Of a stretch of 64,000 nt of DNA, positions 15,268 through 24,761 are shown piece after piece. Source of the DNA: Clostridium sp. AT4 (lineage in GTDB: Bacteria; Bacillota; Clostridia; Lachnospirales; Lachnospiraceae); assembly GCF_001517625.2 (NCBI RefSeq), contig NZ_LN999827.1, positions 1-64,000 on the forward strand, read 5' to 3'. The notes beneath the pieces are model-generated. The model saw only the letters and a program-made list of their open reading frames with translations, had not been told where the DNA came from and did not search any database. The translations under genes were made by a program, and so were the position numbers. Position 1 is the stretch's first letter, and each line of letters opens with the position of its first letter.

Positions 15268-17058
15268 ATGTATCGTTCACATGTGCTTGTCTGCGGCGGT
15301 ACCGGATGTACCTCTTCCGGAAGCCCCCAGATCATGGATATATTAAAAAATGAATTAAAACGCCAGGGACTGGAGGAGGAAGTAGCGGTTGTAGAAACCG
15401 GCTGCCACGGCCTCTGTGCCCTGGGCCCGATTATGATCGTTTACCCGGATGCTACCTTTTATTCAATGGTACAGCCCGGAGACATCCCTGAGATCGTATC
15501 CGAACATCTCTTAAAGGGTCGTGTAGTAACCCGTCTTCTCTATCAGGAGACCGTAAGCCCCACTGGAGGCATCAAGGCCTTAAGCGACACAGACTTTTAT
15601 AAGAAGCAGCACCGTATCGCCCTTCGCAACTGCGGTGTTATTGACCCTGAAAATATCGAAGAATACATCGGAACCGGCGGCTATCAGGCTCTGGGAAAGG
15701 TTCTTACGGAAATGACCCCGGAGGATGTGATCCAGACCCTTTTAGACGCAGGCCTGAGAGGCCGCGGAGGCGCAGGCTTCCCCACCGGCTTAAAATGGAA
15801 GCTCTGCCGTCAGAACGACGCAGACCAGAAGTATGTCTGCTGTAATGCAGACGAGGGCGATCCCGGCGCATTTATGGACCGTTCCGTGCTGGAGGGCGAT
15901 CCCCATGCAGTGCTGGAGGCCATGGCCATCGCCGGCTATGCCATCGGTGCAAACCAGGGCTATATCTACGTCCGTGCCGAATACCCCATCGCAGTAGAAC
16001 GCCTGCAGATTGCCATCAAGCAGGCCCGCGACATGGAACTTTTAGGCAAAAACATTTTCGGAACCGGCTTTGATTTTGATATTGACCTCCGTCTGGGCGC
16101 AGGCGCTTTCGTCTGCGGCGAGGAAACGGCTCTTATGACCTCCATTGAGGGAAAACGCGGTGAGCCAAGGCCCCGTCCTCCATTCCCGGCGCAGAAGGGC
16201 TTATTCGGAAAGCCAAGCATCTTAAATAACGTAGAAACCTACGCCAATATCCCTCAGATCATCTTAAACGGTCCAGAATGGTTTGCTTCCATGGGTACGG
16301 AAAAGTCCAAGGGCACCAAGGTATTTGCCCTGGGAGGCAAGATCAACAACACCGGTCTGGTAGAGGTTCCCATGGGAACCACCCTAAGGACCGTAATCGA
16401 GGAAATCGGCGGCGGCATCCCCGGCGGAAAGAAGTTCAAGGCCGCACAGACCGGAGGACCTTCCGGCGGCTGTATCCCGGCTGAACACTTTGATATCCCC
16501 ATTGACTATAACAACCTGATTGCCATAGGTTCCATGATGGGCTCCGGCGGTCTGATCGTTATGGATGAGGATGACTGTATGGTAGACATTGCCAAATTCT
16601 TCCTTGAATTTACTGTGGAGGAATCCTGCGGCAAGTGTACTGCCTGCCGTATCGGCACCAAACGTATGCTTGAAATCCTCACAAAGATCACCAAGGGACA
16701 GGCCGATATGGCTGACCTGGATAAGCTGGAAGAACTCTGCTACTATGTAAAGAACAATTCCCTCTGCGGCCTGGGACAGACAGCCCCCAATCCGGTGCTG
16801 TCCACCCTGCGCTATTTCCGCGACGAGTACGAGGCCCATATCAAGGAGAAGCGCTGTCCTGCCGGCGTCTGCAAGGCGCTCTTATCCTACAACATTGACC
16901 GTGACAAGTGCCGCGGCTGTACTCTGTGCGCCCGCACCTGTCCTGCCGGAGCAATCATCGGCTCTGTAAAGAATCCGCACATTATTGATCAGAACAAGTG
17001 CATCAAGTGCGGTGCCTGCATGGAGAAATGTAAGTTCGGCGCAATCTACAAAAAATAA
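15268..17058 (+). CDS. hydB: HydB, NADH-binding flavin subunit of bifurcating [FeFe] hydrogenase
   Basis: A 596-residue NuoF-type subunit that binds FMN and NAD(H) and is the likely bifurcation site. Domains in order: N-terminal [2Fe-2S] thioredoxin-like domain (CGGTGCTSSG...CHGLC, residues 1-90), FMN/NADH domain (GLRGRGGAGFPTGLKW, CNADEGDPGAFMDR, GAGAFVCGEETALM, RPPFPA), SLBB-like region, the SCGKCTACRIGTKRM cluster near residue 455, and two C-terminal [4Fe-4S] motifs (CRGCTLCARTC, CIKCGACMEKC). AAAGGAGG is at the start. The full domain set matches the Thermotoga-type HydB. It lies 14 bases after the ferredoxin gene and 17 before hydA. Confidence 0.96.
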   Translation: MYRSHVLVCGGTGCTSSGSPQIMDILKNELKRQGLEEEVAVVETGCHGLCALGPIMIVYPDATFYSMVQPGDIPEIVSEHLLKGRVVTRLLYQETVSPTGGIKALSDTDFYKKQHRIALRNCGVIDPENIEEYIGTGGYQALGKVLTEMTPEDVIQTLLDAGLRGRGGAGFPTGLKWKLCRQNDADQKYVCCNADEGDPGAFMDRSVLEGDPHAVLEAMAIAGYAIGANQGYIYVRAEYPIAVERLQIAIKQARDMELLGKNIFGTGFDFDIDLRLGAGAFVCGEETALMTSIEGKRGEPRPRPPFPAQKGLFGKPSILNNVETYANIPQIILNGPEWFASMGTEKSKGTKVFALGGKINNTGLVEVPMGTTLRTVIEEIGGGIPGGKKFKAAQTGGPSGGCIPAEHFDIPIDYNNLIAIGSMMGSGGLIVMDEDDCMVDIAKFFLEFTVEESCGKCTACRIGTKRMLEILTKITKGQADMADLDKLEELCYYVKNNSLCGLGQTAPNPVLSTLRYFRDEYEAHIKEKRCPAGVCKALLSYNIDRDKCRGCTLCARTCPAGAIIGSVKNPHIIDQNKCIKCGACMEKCKFGAIYKK

Positions 17059-17075
17059 AAGGGAGGGAATAGACG

Positions 17076-18821
17076 ATGGAAACGATCAAACTGAAAATCA
17101 ACGGCATTGAAATCACTGCTCCCAAGGGCTCAACCATCCTGGAGGCAGCAAGACTGGCGCATATCGAGATCCCTACCTTATGCTTCTTAAAAGAGATCAA
17201 CGAAATCGGCGCCTGCCGCGTATGTATTGTCGAATTAAAAAATGGAAAGCTGGTTACTTCCTGCGTATATCCTGCGGAAGACGGAATGGAAGTATTTACC
17301 AATACTCCAAAGGTCATGGATTCCAGAAAAAAGACCATCCAGCTTTTATTATCCAACCATAACCGCTCCTGCCTGTCCTGCGTACGCAGCGGACACTGCG
17401 AGCTTCAGGAGCTGGCACGAGAGCTTGGCGTAGAGGATGAGGGCTATTATGACGGCGAGACCACACCCTCTGAGATCGATACCTCTGCCGCCCATATGAT
17501 CCGTGACAACAGCAAATGTATTCTCTGCCGCCGCTGCGTGGCAGTCTGCAGCGAGGTACAGGGGATTGGCGTCATCGGCGCCAACAACCGGGGCTTTGCA
17601 ACTGAAATCGGCTCTGCCTTCGGTATGGGCCTTGGCGAGACCTCCTGTGTATCCTGCGGCCAGTGTATTGCCGTCTGTCCTACGGGAGCCCTTCAGGAAA
17701 AGGACTGCACGTCCGAGGTATTTGCAGCCATTGCAGATCCTTCCAAGCATGTGATCGTACAGACTGCTCCTGCTGTCCGTGCCGCTTTAGGCGAAGAATT
17801 CGGCCTTCCCATCGGCACCAATGTGGAAGGAAAGATGGCTGCCGCCCTGCGCCGTCTGGGATTTGATCGCGTATTTGATACAGACTTTTCCGCTGACTTG
17901 ACCATCATGGAGGAGGCACATGAATTTTTAGACCGCGTGAAAAACGGCGGTGTCCTGCCTATGATCACCTCCTGTTCTCCCGGCTGGGTTAAATACTGTG
18001 AGCACTATTTCCCGGATATGACGGAAAATCTTTCCACCTGCAAATCCCCTCAGCAGATGTTCGGAGCCATTGCCAAATCCTACTATGCTGAGAAGATGGG
18101 CATTGATCCAAAGGATATCGTATCTGTCAGCGTTATGCCCTGTACGGCAAAGAAGTTCGAGATCGGAAGAGAGGACGAGGCGGCAAACGGCGTTCCGGAT
18201 GTGGATATCTCCATCACCACCAGAGAGCTGGCCCGGATGATCCGCAAGGCAAGGATCCGCTTCCTGGATCTGCCGGATGAGAGCTTTGACGAGCCTTTAG
18301 GCCTTGGCTCCGGTGCAGGCGTGATCTTCGGCGCTACGGGAGGCGTTATGGAGGCTGCATTAAGAACTGCAGTTGAGACACTTACCGGCGAAGAGCTTCC
18401 AAAGCTTGAATTTCACGAGGTCCGCGGCACTGCAGGCATCAAGGAAGCCACCTATCATGTGGCAGATATGGATGTAAAGGTAGCGGTCGCCTCCGGCCTT
18501 GGAAATGCCAGAGAGCTGCTTAAAAAGGTAAAGTCAGGAGAGGCAGATTACCACTTCATCGAGATCATGGGCTGTCCCGGCGGCTGTGTCAACGGCGGCG
18601 GCCAGCCTCAGCAGCCGGGTTATATCCGCAACACGGTGGATATCTGCGGCTTAAGAGCTAAGGTTCTCTATGACAGCGATGAGGCAAATACCATCCGCAA
18701 ATCCCATGAAAATACGGCGATTAAGGAGTTATATGCCACCTATCTGGGCGAGCCCGGAAGCGAAAAGGCGCACCATCTGCTCCATACCAGCTATGTAAAG
18801 AGAAGTATTAATCAGCACTGA
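17076..18821 (+). CDS. hydA: HydA, catalytic subunit of bifurcating [FeFe] hydrogenase (group A3 type)
   Basis: A 581-residue H2-evolving subunit. N-terminal [2Fe-2S] (C36, C47, C50, C63), His-ligated [4Fe-4S] (NHNRSCLSC...HCELQ, about 95-110), two [4Fe-4S] ferredoxin motifs (CILCRRCVAVC, CVSCGQCIAVC), then the H-cluster domain: TSCSPGW (C300), MPCTAKK (C356) and GCPGGCVNGGGQP (C500, C504), closing with the small-subunit-like C-terminus (TIRKSHENTAIKELYATYLG). With HydB and HydC it couples NADH plus reduced ferredoxin to proton reduction, or the reverse. Maturases HydE/F/G are not in the window. A strong bidirectional terminator follows. Confidence 0.97.
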   Translation: METIKLKINGIEITAPKGSTILEAARLAHIEIPTLCFLKEINEIGACRVCIVELKNGKLVTSCVYPAEDGMEVFTNTPKVMDSRKKTIQLLLSNHNRSCLSCVRSGHCELQELARELGVEDEGYYDGETTPSEIDTSAAHMIRDNSKCILCRRCVAVCSEVQGIGVIGANNRGFATEIGSAFGMGLGETSCVSCGQCIAVCPTGALQEKDCTSEVFAAIADPSKHVIVQTAPAVRAALGEEFGLPIGTNVEGKMAAALRRLGFDRVFDTDFSADLTIMEEAHEFLDRVKNGGVLPMITSCSPGWVKYCEHYFPDMTENLSTCKSPQQMFGAIAKSYYAEKMGIDPKDIVSVSVMPCTAKKFEIGREDEAANGVPDVDISITTRELARMIRKARIRFLDLPDESFDEPLGLGSGAGVIFGATGGVMEAALRTAVETLTGEELPKLEFHEVRGTAGIKEATYHVADMDVKVAVASGLGNARELLKKVKSGEADYHFIEIMGCPGGCVNGGGQPQQPGYIRNTVDICGLRAKVLYDSDEANTIRKSHENTAIKELYATYLGEPGSEKAHHLLHTSYVKRSINQH

Positions 18822-18871
18822 TCGGAACTAAAAACAGAGATGCCGGCGTCACTCCGGCATCCCCTTAAATA

Positions 18872-18921
18872 AAAAGCTTCCCCGCAGGACGAACCATCTG
18901 ATCGTCTGCGGGGAAGCTTTT
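18872..18921. terminator. Bidirectional terminator between hydA and the histidine-kinase gene
   Basis: A 20-bp stem with one bulged base (18872-18892 with 18902-18921) begins with AAAA and ends with TTTT, so it serves both convergent transcripts. A second, shorter hairpin with GATGCCGG arms (18839-18846 with 18854-18861) lies just before it. Confidence 0.9.
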
Positions 18922-18923
18922 AT

Positions 18924-21500
18924 TTATGGTTCATCCGTTTCCTTCTCTTCTTCCTGTTCCTCTAACATCTCATTTTTTTCAGGATCCCACCAGGTAAATG
19001 AGGCCGGAACCGGCGGACGTGAACCGGAAGGCTGCAAACCAGAGGGCTGCGAACTGACGGGCTGTACATCCGAAACCTGTGGATCAACAGGCTGCAAATC
19101 TGAAACCTGTGGATCAACAGGCTGCAAATCTGAAACCTGTGGATCGACAGGCTGCAAATCGGCAGATTTTAGGGGATCGGCTTCCTCCACCGGTTCCCTA
19201 TGGACGGGAGGTTTTTCCATCTTTTCCTCCTTCCAGCGGACGGTAACCTTAAAGAGGTCATCCTCTGCTTCCAGCTTCATCGTACCGCCCTGGGCCTCAG
19301 TAAAGCTTCTTGCAATGGCAAGCCCCAGGCCGGAGCCTTCCGTATTGCGGGATTCATCCCCCCGTACAAAGCGCTCTGTGAGCTCATCCGGGGATACCGT
19401 TAATTCATGTTCTGAAATATTTCGCATAGAAACAGCCACATAGCCGTTTTCCTCCCGCCTGATCTGGATATAGGCTCTGGTTCCCTTCATGGCATACTTT
19501 GTAATATTTACCATGAGGTTTTCAAAGATACGGCAAGTTTTCTGGCCGTCCAGATGAAGGTATATTTTTTCCTCCGGCAGCTGGAAACGGAAGTCCACAC
19601 CGCTCTTTTCAATCTTGTCGGCCAGCTCGCAGCGCACCTGCTTTAACAGGCTGACAATCTCCACCTCTTCCAGGTGGAGGGTCACGGTACCGCTGTTTGC
19701 CTTACTGACCTCAAAAAGATCTTCGATCAGCTCCTTCAAGCGCATGGCTTTGCGGTCCAGTACCTGGATATAGGAACTGCGCTCCTCTTCTGACAGATTT
19801 TCCTGCTTTAAGAGATTGATATAAGTGATAATCGCCGTCAAAGGCGTCTTTAGATCATGGGACACATTGGTGATCAGCTCCGATTTGGTATGCTCGCTTT
19901 TTACCTCCTGGGCCACTGCTTTTTTAAATCCGTCCCGGATATGGGAAAGCTGTTCCTTGAGAGGCTCAAAAATCCCCAGATCTTCATCAAACTCCACATC
20001 CAGATTTCCCTCTGCCATGGCATTAATGCCCTTTAAGAGAAGCTGATATTTTTCTTCCATTTTTCCCCAGTATTTCTTAAAAAGGAAAAACAGTACCAGA
20101 GAGTAGATTACTAACGCCCCAATCCCCCAGAACCACAGGCAGGAAATGAGAGCCAGAATAATAAAATTGGCAATCACAGCCTTTCCAATGATCCGCGTGG
20201 ACTTTCCTTCCCAGTCTGTATTGGAAAAGAGATCCAGACCCTTCAGAGTCCAGCGCTTGCAAAAGCGCAAAAATCGTCCAAGCCAGGTGCGTTCCTTAAA
20301 ATAGCGCCACAGTCCCAGAGTAAATACGGCCCGTATACAGGTAATTCCCCAGTAAAGAATACCGTAAATGATGATCCAGAACATGACATTGATCAGCAGC
20401 GTCATCATATGCGCCGCTCCATCTGTAAATCCGGCCTGCAGCCACTCTCTGGATAAACGGCCTTCCATGGTTGCATGGATCAGATCTACCGGAATACTGC
20501 TGATCACAGTAGCGAACCACAGCGTTCCACTGGCACATAGGGGTTCAAAGGACAAACGGCACAGTGCGCTGCGTCCTATCTCCAGGGAACGGATTCCCGG
20601 AAGTGCAAGAGCTGTGAGCGTAATCACTGCCGCGATCGCACATACAACGGAAAAATATCCGCCTCCGCTCTGGTAATCCCAGCTTCTAACCCCTGTTTCC
20701 TCTATATCACTGCCATAAAAACTGCTGCCCGCATTGGATAGATCACAGATAAAATGAATCTTCATATCCTTTGGCCCCTGAAACTCCACTCCGCTGCTGC
20801 GGTACTGGCTTCCCAGACGGGTCTCAATAGGATCATAAAACTCATAGGAGGTCATTGACTGGAACATACGGCTGCAGCTGTCCCCATCTCCCGCTATATC
20901 GGAAATACTTAATCTGCCTCCGGAAGCAAATTCCGCCGTAAACCGGATTTCATTCGCCCCGATTCCCCTTGAAAACACACTTTCTGCATCAATTACATTG
21001 CTGCGCAGACACTGTCCGTCAGGGCCTGTGACCATGTAACGGATCAGAGTTCCATTGTAGCGTTCATACATCTCTTCCCAGCGCCGTCCCAGTTCTTCGA
21101 TCTGAGACTGGGCTTCATGCATCATTTCCAACTGATCCGTCTGCTCCGGGAGCTCATACTCACCCTCATAAGTGATGTCTTCTTCCATGTATGCGTCTTT
21201 CTCTGCTTTGGCTATCTTTTCATCCAGTCCCGGCAAAAAGGTCTGGGAATAGGTCAAAATCCCGCCCTTTTCCTCCTGCTTTTGCTGATGCCAGATCACA
21301 TAGCTGAAATTCATAACCTGTGTTGCCAGATTGTCAAAGCGTCCGGTGTCATTTTTCCATTCCTGCCGGCTTAGGCTGCTCTGGTTTACAGCTTTTTGTT
21401 TCATATAGGGATAAAATCCCACAGTTGCTGCCGCAGATACGATTACCAGTATCACGATCAGCAGTACGCCGATCCAGTGCCTGCTACGGCTGTTTTTCAA
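18924..21500 (-). CDS. Membrane sensor histidine kinase with repeat-rich tail
   Basis: About 858 residues. Order: membrane helix (residues 13-33), extracytoplasmic domain to about 283, a block of helices (about 285-480), a short HAMP-like linker, HisKA with SHDLKTPLTAI (His 552), N-box ENLMVNITKYA, and G2 GSGLGLAIARSF. The C-terminal 90 residues are a Pro/Asp/Gln-rich tail with tandem repeats. It transmits an unknown envelope signal to the adjacent response regulator. No ATG start exists: TTG at 21512 abuts GGGGAG, so TTG at 21500, 12 bases downstream of it, is preferred but not certain. The gene overlaps the regulator stop by about 17-29 bases. Confidence 0.9.
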   Translation of the reverse strand: MKNSRSRHWIGVLLIVILVIVSAAATVGFYPYMKQKAVNQSSLSRQEWKNDTGRFDNLATQVMNFSYVIWHQQKQEEKGGILTYSQTFLPGLDEKIAKAEKDAYMEEDITYEGEYELPEQTDQLEMMHEAQSQIEELGRRWEEMYERYNGTLIRYMVTGPDGQCLRSNVIDAESVFSRGIGANEIRFTAEFASGGRLSISDIAGDGDSCSRMFQSMTSYEFYDPIETRLGSQYRSSGVEFQGPKDMKIHFICDLSNAGSSFYGSDIEETGVRSWDYQSGGGYFSVVCAIAAVITLTALALPGIRSLEIGRSALCRLSFEPLCASGTLWFATVISSIPVDLIHATMEGRLSREWLQAGFTDGAAHMMTLLINVMFWIIIYGILYWGITCIRAVFTLGLWRYFKERTWLGRFLRFCKRWTLKGLDLFSNTDWEGKSTRIIGKAVIANFIILALISCLWFWGIGALVIYSLVLFFLFKKYWGKMEEKYQLLLKGINAMAEGNLDVEFDEDLGIFEPLKEQLSHIRDGFKKAVAQEVKSEHTKSELITNVSHDLKTPLTAIITYINLLKQENLSEEERSSYIQVLDRKAMRLKELIEDLFEVSKANSGTVTLHLEEVEIVSLLKQVRCELADKIEKSGVDFRFQLPEEKIYLHLDGQKTCRIFENLMVNITKYAMKGTRAYIQIRREENGYVAVSMRNISEHELTVSPDELTERFVRGDESRNTEGSGLGLAIARSFTEAQGGTMKLEAEDDLFKVTVRWKEEKMEKPPVHREPVEEADPLKSADLQPVDPQVSDLQPVDPQVSDLQPVDPQVSDVQPVSSQPSGLQPSGSRPPVPASFTWWDPEKNEMLEEQEEEKETDEP
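19051..19160 (-). repeat. 30-bp tandem repeat within the histidine-kinase gene
   Basis: Two identical 30-base units (19081-19110 and 19111-19140) flanked by a diverged unit (19051-19080) and a partial unit (19141-19160). They encode repeats of DLQPVDPQVS in the cytoplasmic tail. The identity of the units suggests recent slippage and possible length variation between strains. Confidence 0.9.
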
Positions 21501-22194
21501 TCTTGTATCCAACTCCCCACACCACCTTTAAATATTTTGGTTCTTTCGGATTTACTTCTATCTTTTCCCGGAGATTGCGGATATGAACCATAACCGTATC
21601 CGTATTGATGGCCCGTTCGTTCCACACCCGTTCATAAATCTCATCTGCCGGGAATACCCGGCCCGGATTGCGTATCAAAAGCAGAAGGATCTTAAATTCG
21701 ATGGGCGTTACCTTTACCGGCCGGTCATCAATGGTAACGCCTACCGTATCCTCATTTACCTCCAGGCCTCCGGCCCGGTAAATCCGTGCGCTTTCTTCTG
21801 CCCTTGAATGTAAACGGTCCATAAAGCGGTGATAACGTCTCAGATGGGAATTCACTCTGGCTAAAAGCTCCATTGGCGTAAAGGGCTTTGTAATGTAATC
21901 ATCCGCCCCCATGTTCAGCCCCAGTATCTTATCTACTTCCTCTGATTTTGCAGATAGGAAAAGTACTGGAAAGTCGAAACTTTCCCGCAGTCTTGCTACC
22001 ATGGTAATACCGTCCATCCGCGGCATCATCACATCTACAATTGCAAGATCGATGGGCTGATTTTTAAGGATTTCCAGGCCCTCAAGGCCGTCGGCTGCCT
22101 GAAAAACCTCATATCCCTGGCTTTTTAAAAAGATTTCCACACCTTCCCGTATCTCTTTATCATCCTCCACTAACAGGATCCGATCCCCACTCAT
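21484..22194 (-). CDS. OmpR/PhoB-family response regulator
   Basis: A 236-residue DNA-binding regulator, partner of the adjacent kinase. Receiver domain: acidic pair EDD (residues 10-12), phospho-acceptor Asp 54 in AIVDVMMP, Ser/Thr switch in LFLSAK, Lys in YITKPF. Winged-helix C-terminus: KVTPIEFKILLLLIRNPGRVF...NTDTVMVHIRNLREKIE...VVWGVGYKIE. The start MSGDRILLVEDD at 22194 has GGAGG eight bases upstream; the longer frame is rejected as having a non-homologous N-terminus. Targets are unknown. Confidence 0.95.
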   Translation of the reverse strand: MSGDRILLVEDDKEIREGVEIFLKSQGYEVFQAADGLEGLEILKNQPIDLAIVDVMMPRMDGITMVARLRESFDFPVLFLSAKSEEVDKILGLNMGADDYITKPFTPMELLARVNSHLRRYHRFMDRLHSRAEESARIYRAGGLEVNEDTVGVTIDDRPVKVTPIEFKILLLLIRNPGRVFPADEIYERVWNERAINTDTVMVHIRNLREKIEVNPKEPKYLKVVWGVGYKIEKQP

Positions 22195-22290
22195 ATCTGT
22201 TTCCTCCTTACATCCATATGATAAAATATAAAAACAAAAATAAGGTGTATAAAATATAAAAGACTTTCTAAAGATTGATTGTAGCATTTT

Positions 22291-22332
22291 AAAAGGACAG
22301 AGTCACCCCCTAAACAGGGATTCTCTGTCCTC
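22291..22332 (-). terminator. Terminator downstream of the pectate-lyase gene
   Basis: AGGACAGAG pairs with CTCTGTCCT, with an inner CCCTGTTTAGGGG hairpin. The minus-strand transcript ends in TTTT and the plus strand also has CTTTTT, so it may work in both directions. It lies 11 bases past the lyase stop and before the response-regulator gene. Confidence 0.75.
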
Positions 22333-22342
22333 TTTTTATGGT

Positions 22343-24715
22343 TTATTTTCTCTCCAGAAGTCCGTTTAACAGGAGGGAACCATCCTCTGCCCGTTTCGGC
22401 ATCACAGTAGTATCCAGGGATACGAACCAGTCGTCCGTTACCTTCTCTCCCTTGCTGTTTTCGTAGGCCTTCGTGTCCTCATGATAGAAATAATTGGTTT
22501 CGCTGTAAATGCTGCTTGCATCCTGACCCTTCAGCTGAATGTCCTCACTGTGGCCTTCCCCTGTGCCATAGGAAATATTCCCCTCTGCCACATAGGCCGT
22601 ATCTGCCCGGTTGGCGGTATAGATGGCAATATTAGGGCCTTCATTGTTGAAAGAAACATTATTGTAGATTTCAATATCCGGACAGCTGTTGGAATCAATG
22701 CCCTTTGCTTTGTTTTCGTAGGTAATGCTGTTTTTTAACACATGATGGCCGCTGATGCCGCTGCCTCCCATTTTAAATCCGTTTCCGTTTCCTGCATCGA
22801 TCACGCTGCCGGATTCATCATACACATAACCGTTTTTAAATGCCACGCAGTCCTCAATGGTCACTGCTCCGATTTTTCCTGTGGCGATCTTGGCAAAGAG
22901 ATCCCAGCCGTCATCTGCATTATAGGCAGCAATGCAGCCTCGGAACACATTTCCTTCTCCGCAGGTCAGCTTGGCTGCAAAGCCATCTGCATCCTCCATG
23001 GCTTCATCGCAGTTATTATAGGAGGTACAGTTTAAGATCAGGTTGTCCGAAGGCCACATATCAATGGTCTCCTCGGATGTTCCGCTGACCTGAAGGCCGG
23101 TGTTTCCGTTATTATAGGTCTTAATTCCCTCTAAAATATTGTGATGGCCTGAAAGGCGGATTCCACAATTTCCGTCGGAGGCATTGCATACGTCAATATT
23201 TTTAATATGCCAGTAATCCCCCCAAAGCTGAAGGCCTGTGCCTTCCTTTGCAAAGTCCAGAACTGCCCTTTCTCCCTCTGCCGGAGCCAGAACAATGGGC
23301 GCATCCTCTGTTCCGTCTACGCCGCGCAGAACGGTCAGCCCTTCCTTAAAGGTATAGGTACCTCCTTCCATTACAAAGCTCTGTCCGGGAGCCCCATACC
23401 GGAACGCCGTTGCCAGATCAATGGGAGCTTCCTTTGTTCCCGTCCCATCGGGTGTGCCGTCTTTGGAAATAAAGATGGTATCACCGGATAAGATACGGCA
23501 GCTTACTGTCTCATCAAAAGAAACAGTTCCGTAATTTGCAAGCTCTGTATATTCATTGATCTTATATCCCTCTTTGGGAGTAAATGCGATGATAAAATGA
23601 TTTTCTCCCTCTTTTACCGGATAGGAAGCCTTTACCGGAACCTCTGCCTTTACTTCCAGAGTATCCAAAGCATTTCCTTCTTTATCGGAGATCACAGCCG
23701 TACCGTCTGCATTCGTCTTAAAGGAAAGGGGATACTCGCTGGAACCGGACGTATTGGAGGAAAGGAAGGTAAAGCTTACATTTTCCTTTTCTACAGGACG
23801 TTCCTCTGCAGGCGCATCTTTTGCCGGGTCTGTTACCTCAAATTCAATGTTGTTAAAAGTGGCATTGCAGCCTCTGGCTACAGCAAATCCTGCATAAACT
23901 GAATTATCAATTACATTCAGGTTCTCAGCACCATACAGGGTGCGGGAATATTCATTTCCCTCTTTGTCATAATAAGCTGCCTCATAGCCTGTATTGGTCT
24001 TTCGCAGCTCCATGGTGTAGGTTTCTCCCGCTGTCAGCAGTGTTTCCTTGTCAAATGCCTCTGAATCCAGAGTCAGCTTTCCTGCCTCCGGCGGCGTAGT
24101 GTCCGATTCTACTCCTGTGATCATCCGGTATCCGATGCCGTCCTTCATGGAGGTCTTTGTGCCGTCCTCATCATAATAGCTTAAACTGCTTCCGATGACT
24201 GCCGCGGAATTTGTAAAAAAGGAGCAGTCTGCCACTGTATCCTCACCAATACTGTCTCTGGCAATAATGGCTACTCCCTCCTGGCCGTCCGGCTTGGGAT
24301 TGATATAGTCAATGGTTACGTCTGCCTTTAAACGGAAATTCTCTGTTTCAGGGTCAATGACTGTATAATAAAAGGAAATGCCGTCATAGCCTTCTCCTGC
24401 TGCAAATTTTCCGCCTTTTTTGTCAATGCTTCCGTCTTCCTTTACCGTACAGGAGGTAAGAGAAATCCCATTTTTCAGGCTTCCTCCCTCTGCCATGGTA
24501 TTTGACTTTTCGTTGGTAGATGTGCCGAAATATGTAAACTGCCAGGTGTGCTCTTCTGCTGTTTTCGTTTCAGAAGCTGCGTCCGTTTCTGCCTCTGTCT
24601 GTACCTGTGGTTTCTCTACGTCTGCCGCTGTTGTTTCCGCCGTCTGGCTGCAGCCCTGAAGGCCCGCAGCTGCCAGACCTATGAGTAGAAGCTTTCCTAT
24701 GTCTCGTCTTTTCAT
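22343..24715 (-). CDS. Secreted PL9-type pectate lyase lipoprotein
   Basis: 790 residues. Signal peptide with lipobox GLQGCSQ (Cys 22), Thr/Glu-rich linker, an N-terminal beta-sandwich-like region (residues 60-300) resembling a carbohydrate-binding or jelly-roll domain, a middle domain (310-420), then a right-handed parallel beta-helix from about 430. The segment ADGFAAKLTCGEGNVFRGC...YNADDGWDLF is the hallmark of polysaccharide lyase family 9 with its Ca-binding Asp residues. It should cleave polygalacturonate by beta-elimination at the cell surface. It follows an esterase gene by 46 bases in one operon. The PL9 assignment is from motif recognition. Confidence 0.88.
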   Translation of the reverse strand: MKRRDIGKLLLIGLAAAGLQGCSQTAETTAADVEKPQVQTEAETDAASETKTAEEHTWQFTYFGTSTNEKSNTMAEGGSLKNGISLTSCTVKEDGSIDKKGGKFAAGEGYDGISFYYTVIDPETENFRLKADVTIDYINPKPDGQEGVAIIARDSIGEDTVADCSFFTNSAAVIGSSLSYYDEDGTKTSMKDGIGYRMITGVESDTTPPEAGKLTLDSEAFDKETLLTAGETYTMELRKTNTGYEAAYYDKEGNEYSRTLYGAENLNVIDNSVYAGFAVARGCNATFNNIEFEVTDPAKDAPAEERPVEKENVSFTFLSSNTSGSSEYPLSFKTNADGTAVISDKEGNALDTLEVKAEVPVKASYPVKEGENHFIIAFTPKEGYKINEYTELANYGTVSFDETVSCRILSGDTIFISKDGTPDGTGTKEAPIDLATAFRYGAPGQSFVMEGGTYTFKEGLTVLRGVDGTEDAPIVLAPAEGERAVLDFAKEGTGLQLWGDYWHIKNIDVCNASDGNCGIRLSGHHNILEGIKTYNNGNTGLQVSGTSEETIDMWPSDNLILNCTSYNNCDEAMEDADGFAAKLTCGEGNVFRGCIAAYNADDGWDLFAKIATGKIGAVTIEDCVAFKNGYVYDESGSVIDAGNGNGFKMGGSGISGHHVLKNSITYENKAKGIDSNSCPDIEIYNNVSFNNEGPNIAIYTANRADTAYVAEGNISYGTGEGHSEDIQLKGQDASSIYSETNYFYHEDTKAYENSKGEKVTDDWFVSLDTTVMPKRAEDGSLLLNGLLERK

Positions 24716-24761
24716 GTCCTGTTTTCCTCGTACCCTGATGTCCTGTTTTATTTATCCTGTT

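Noticed and set aside
16384-16839. Minus-strand frame inside hydB
   Set aside because: A shadow of the strongly recognised NuoF-type gene.
19051-19160. Possible CRISPR-like array
   Set aside because: The 30-bp units are directly adjacent without spacers and encode an in-frame peptide repeat.
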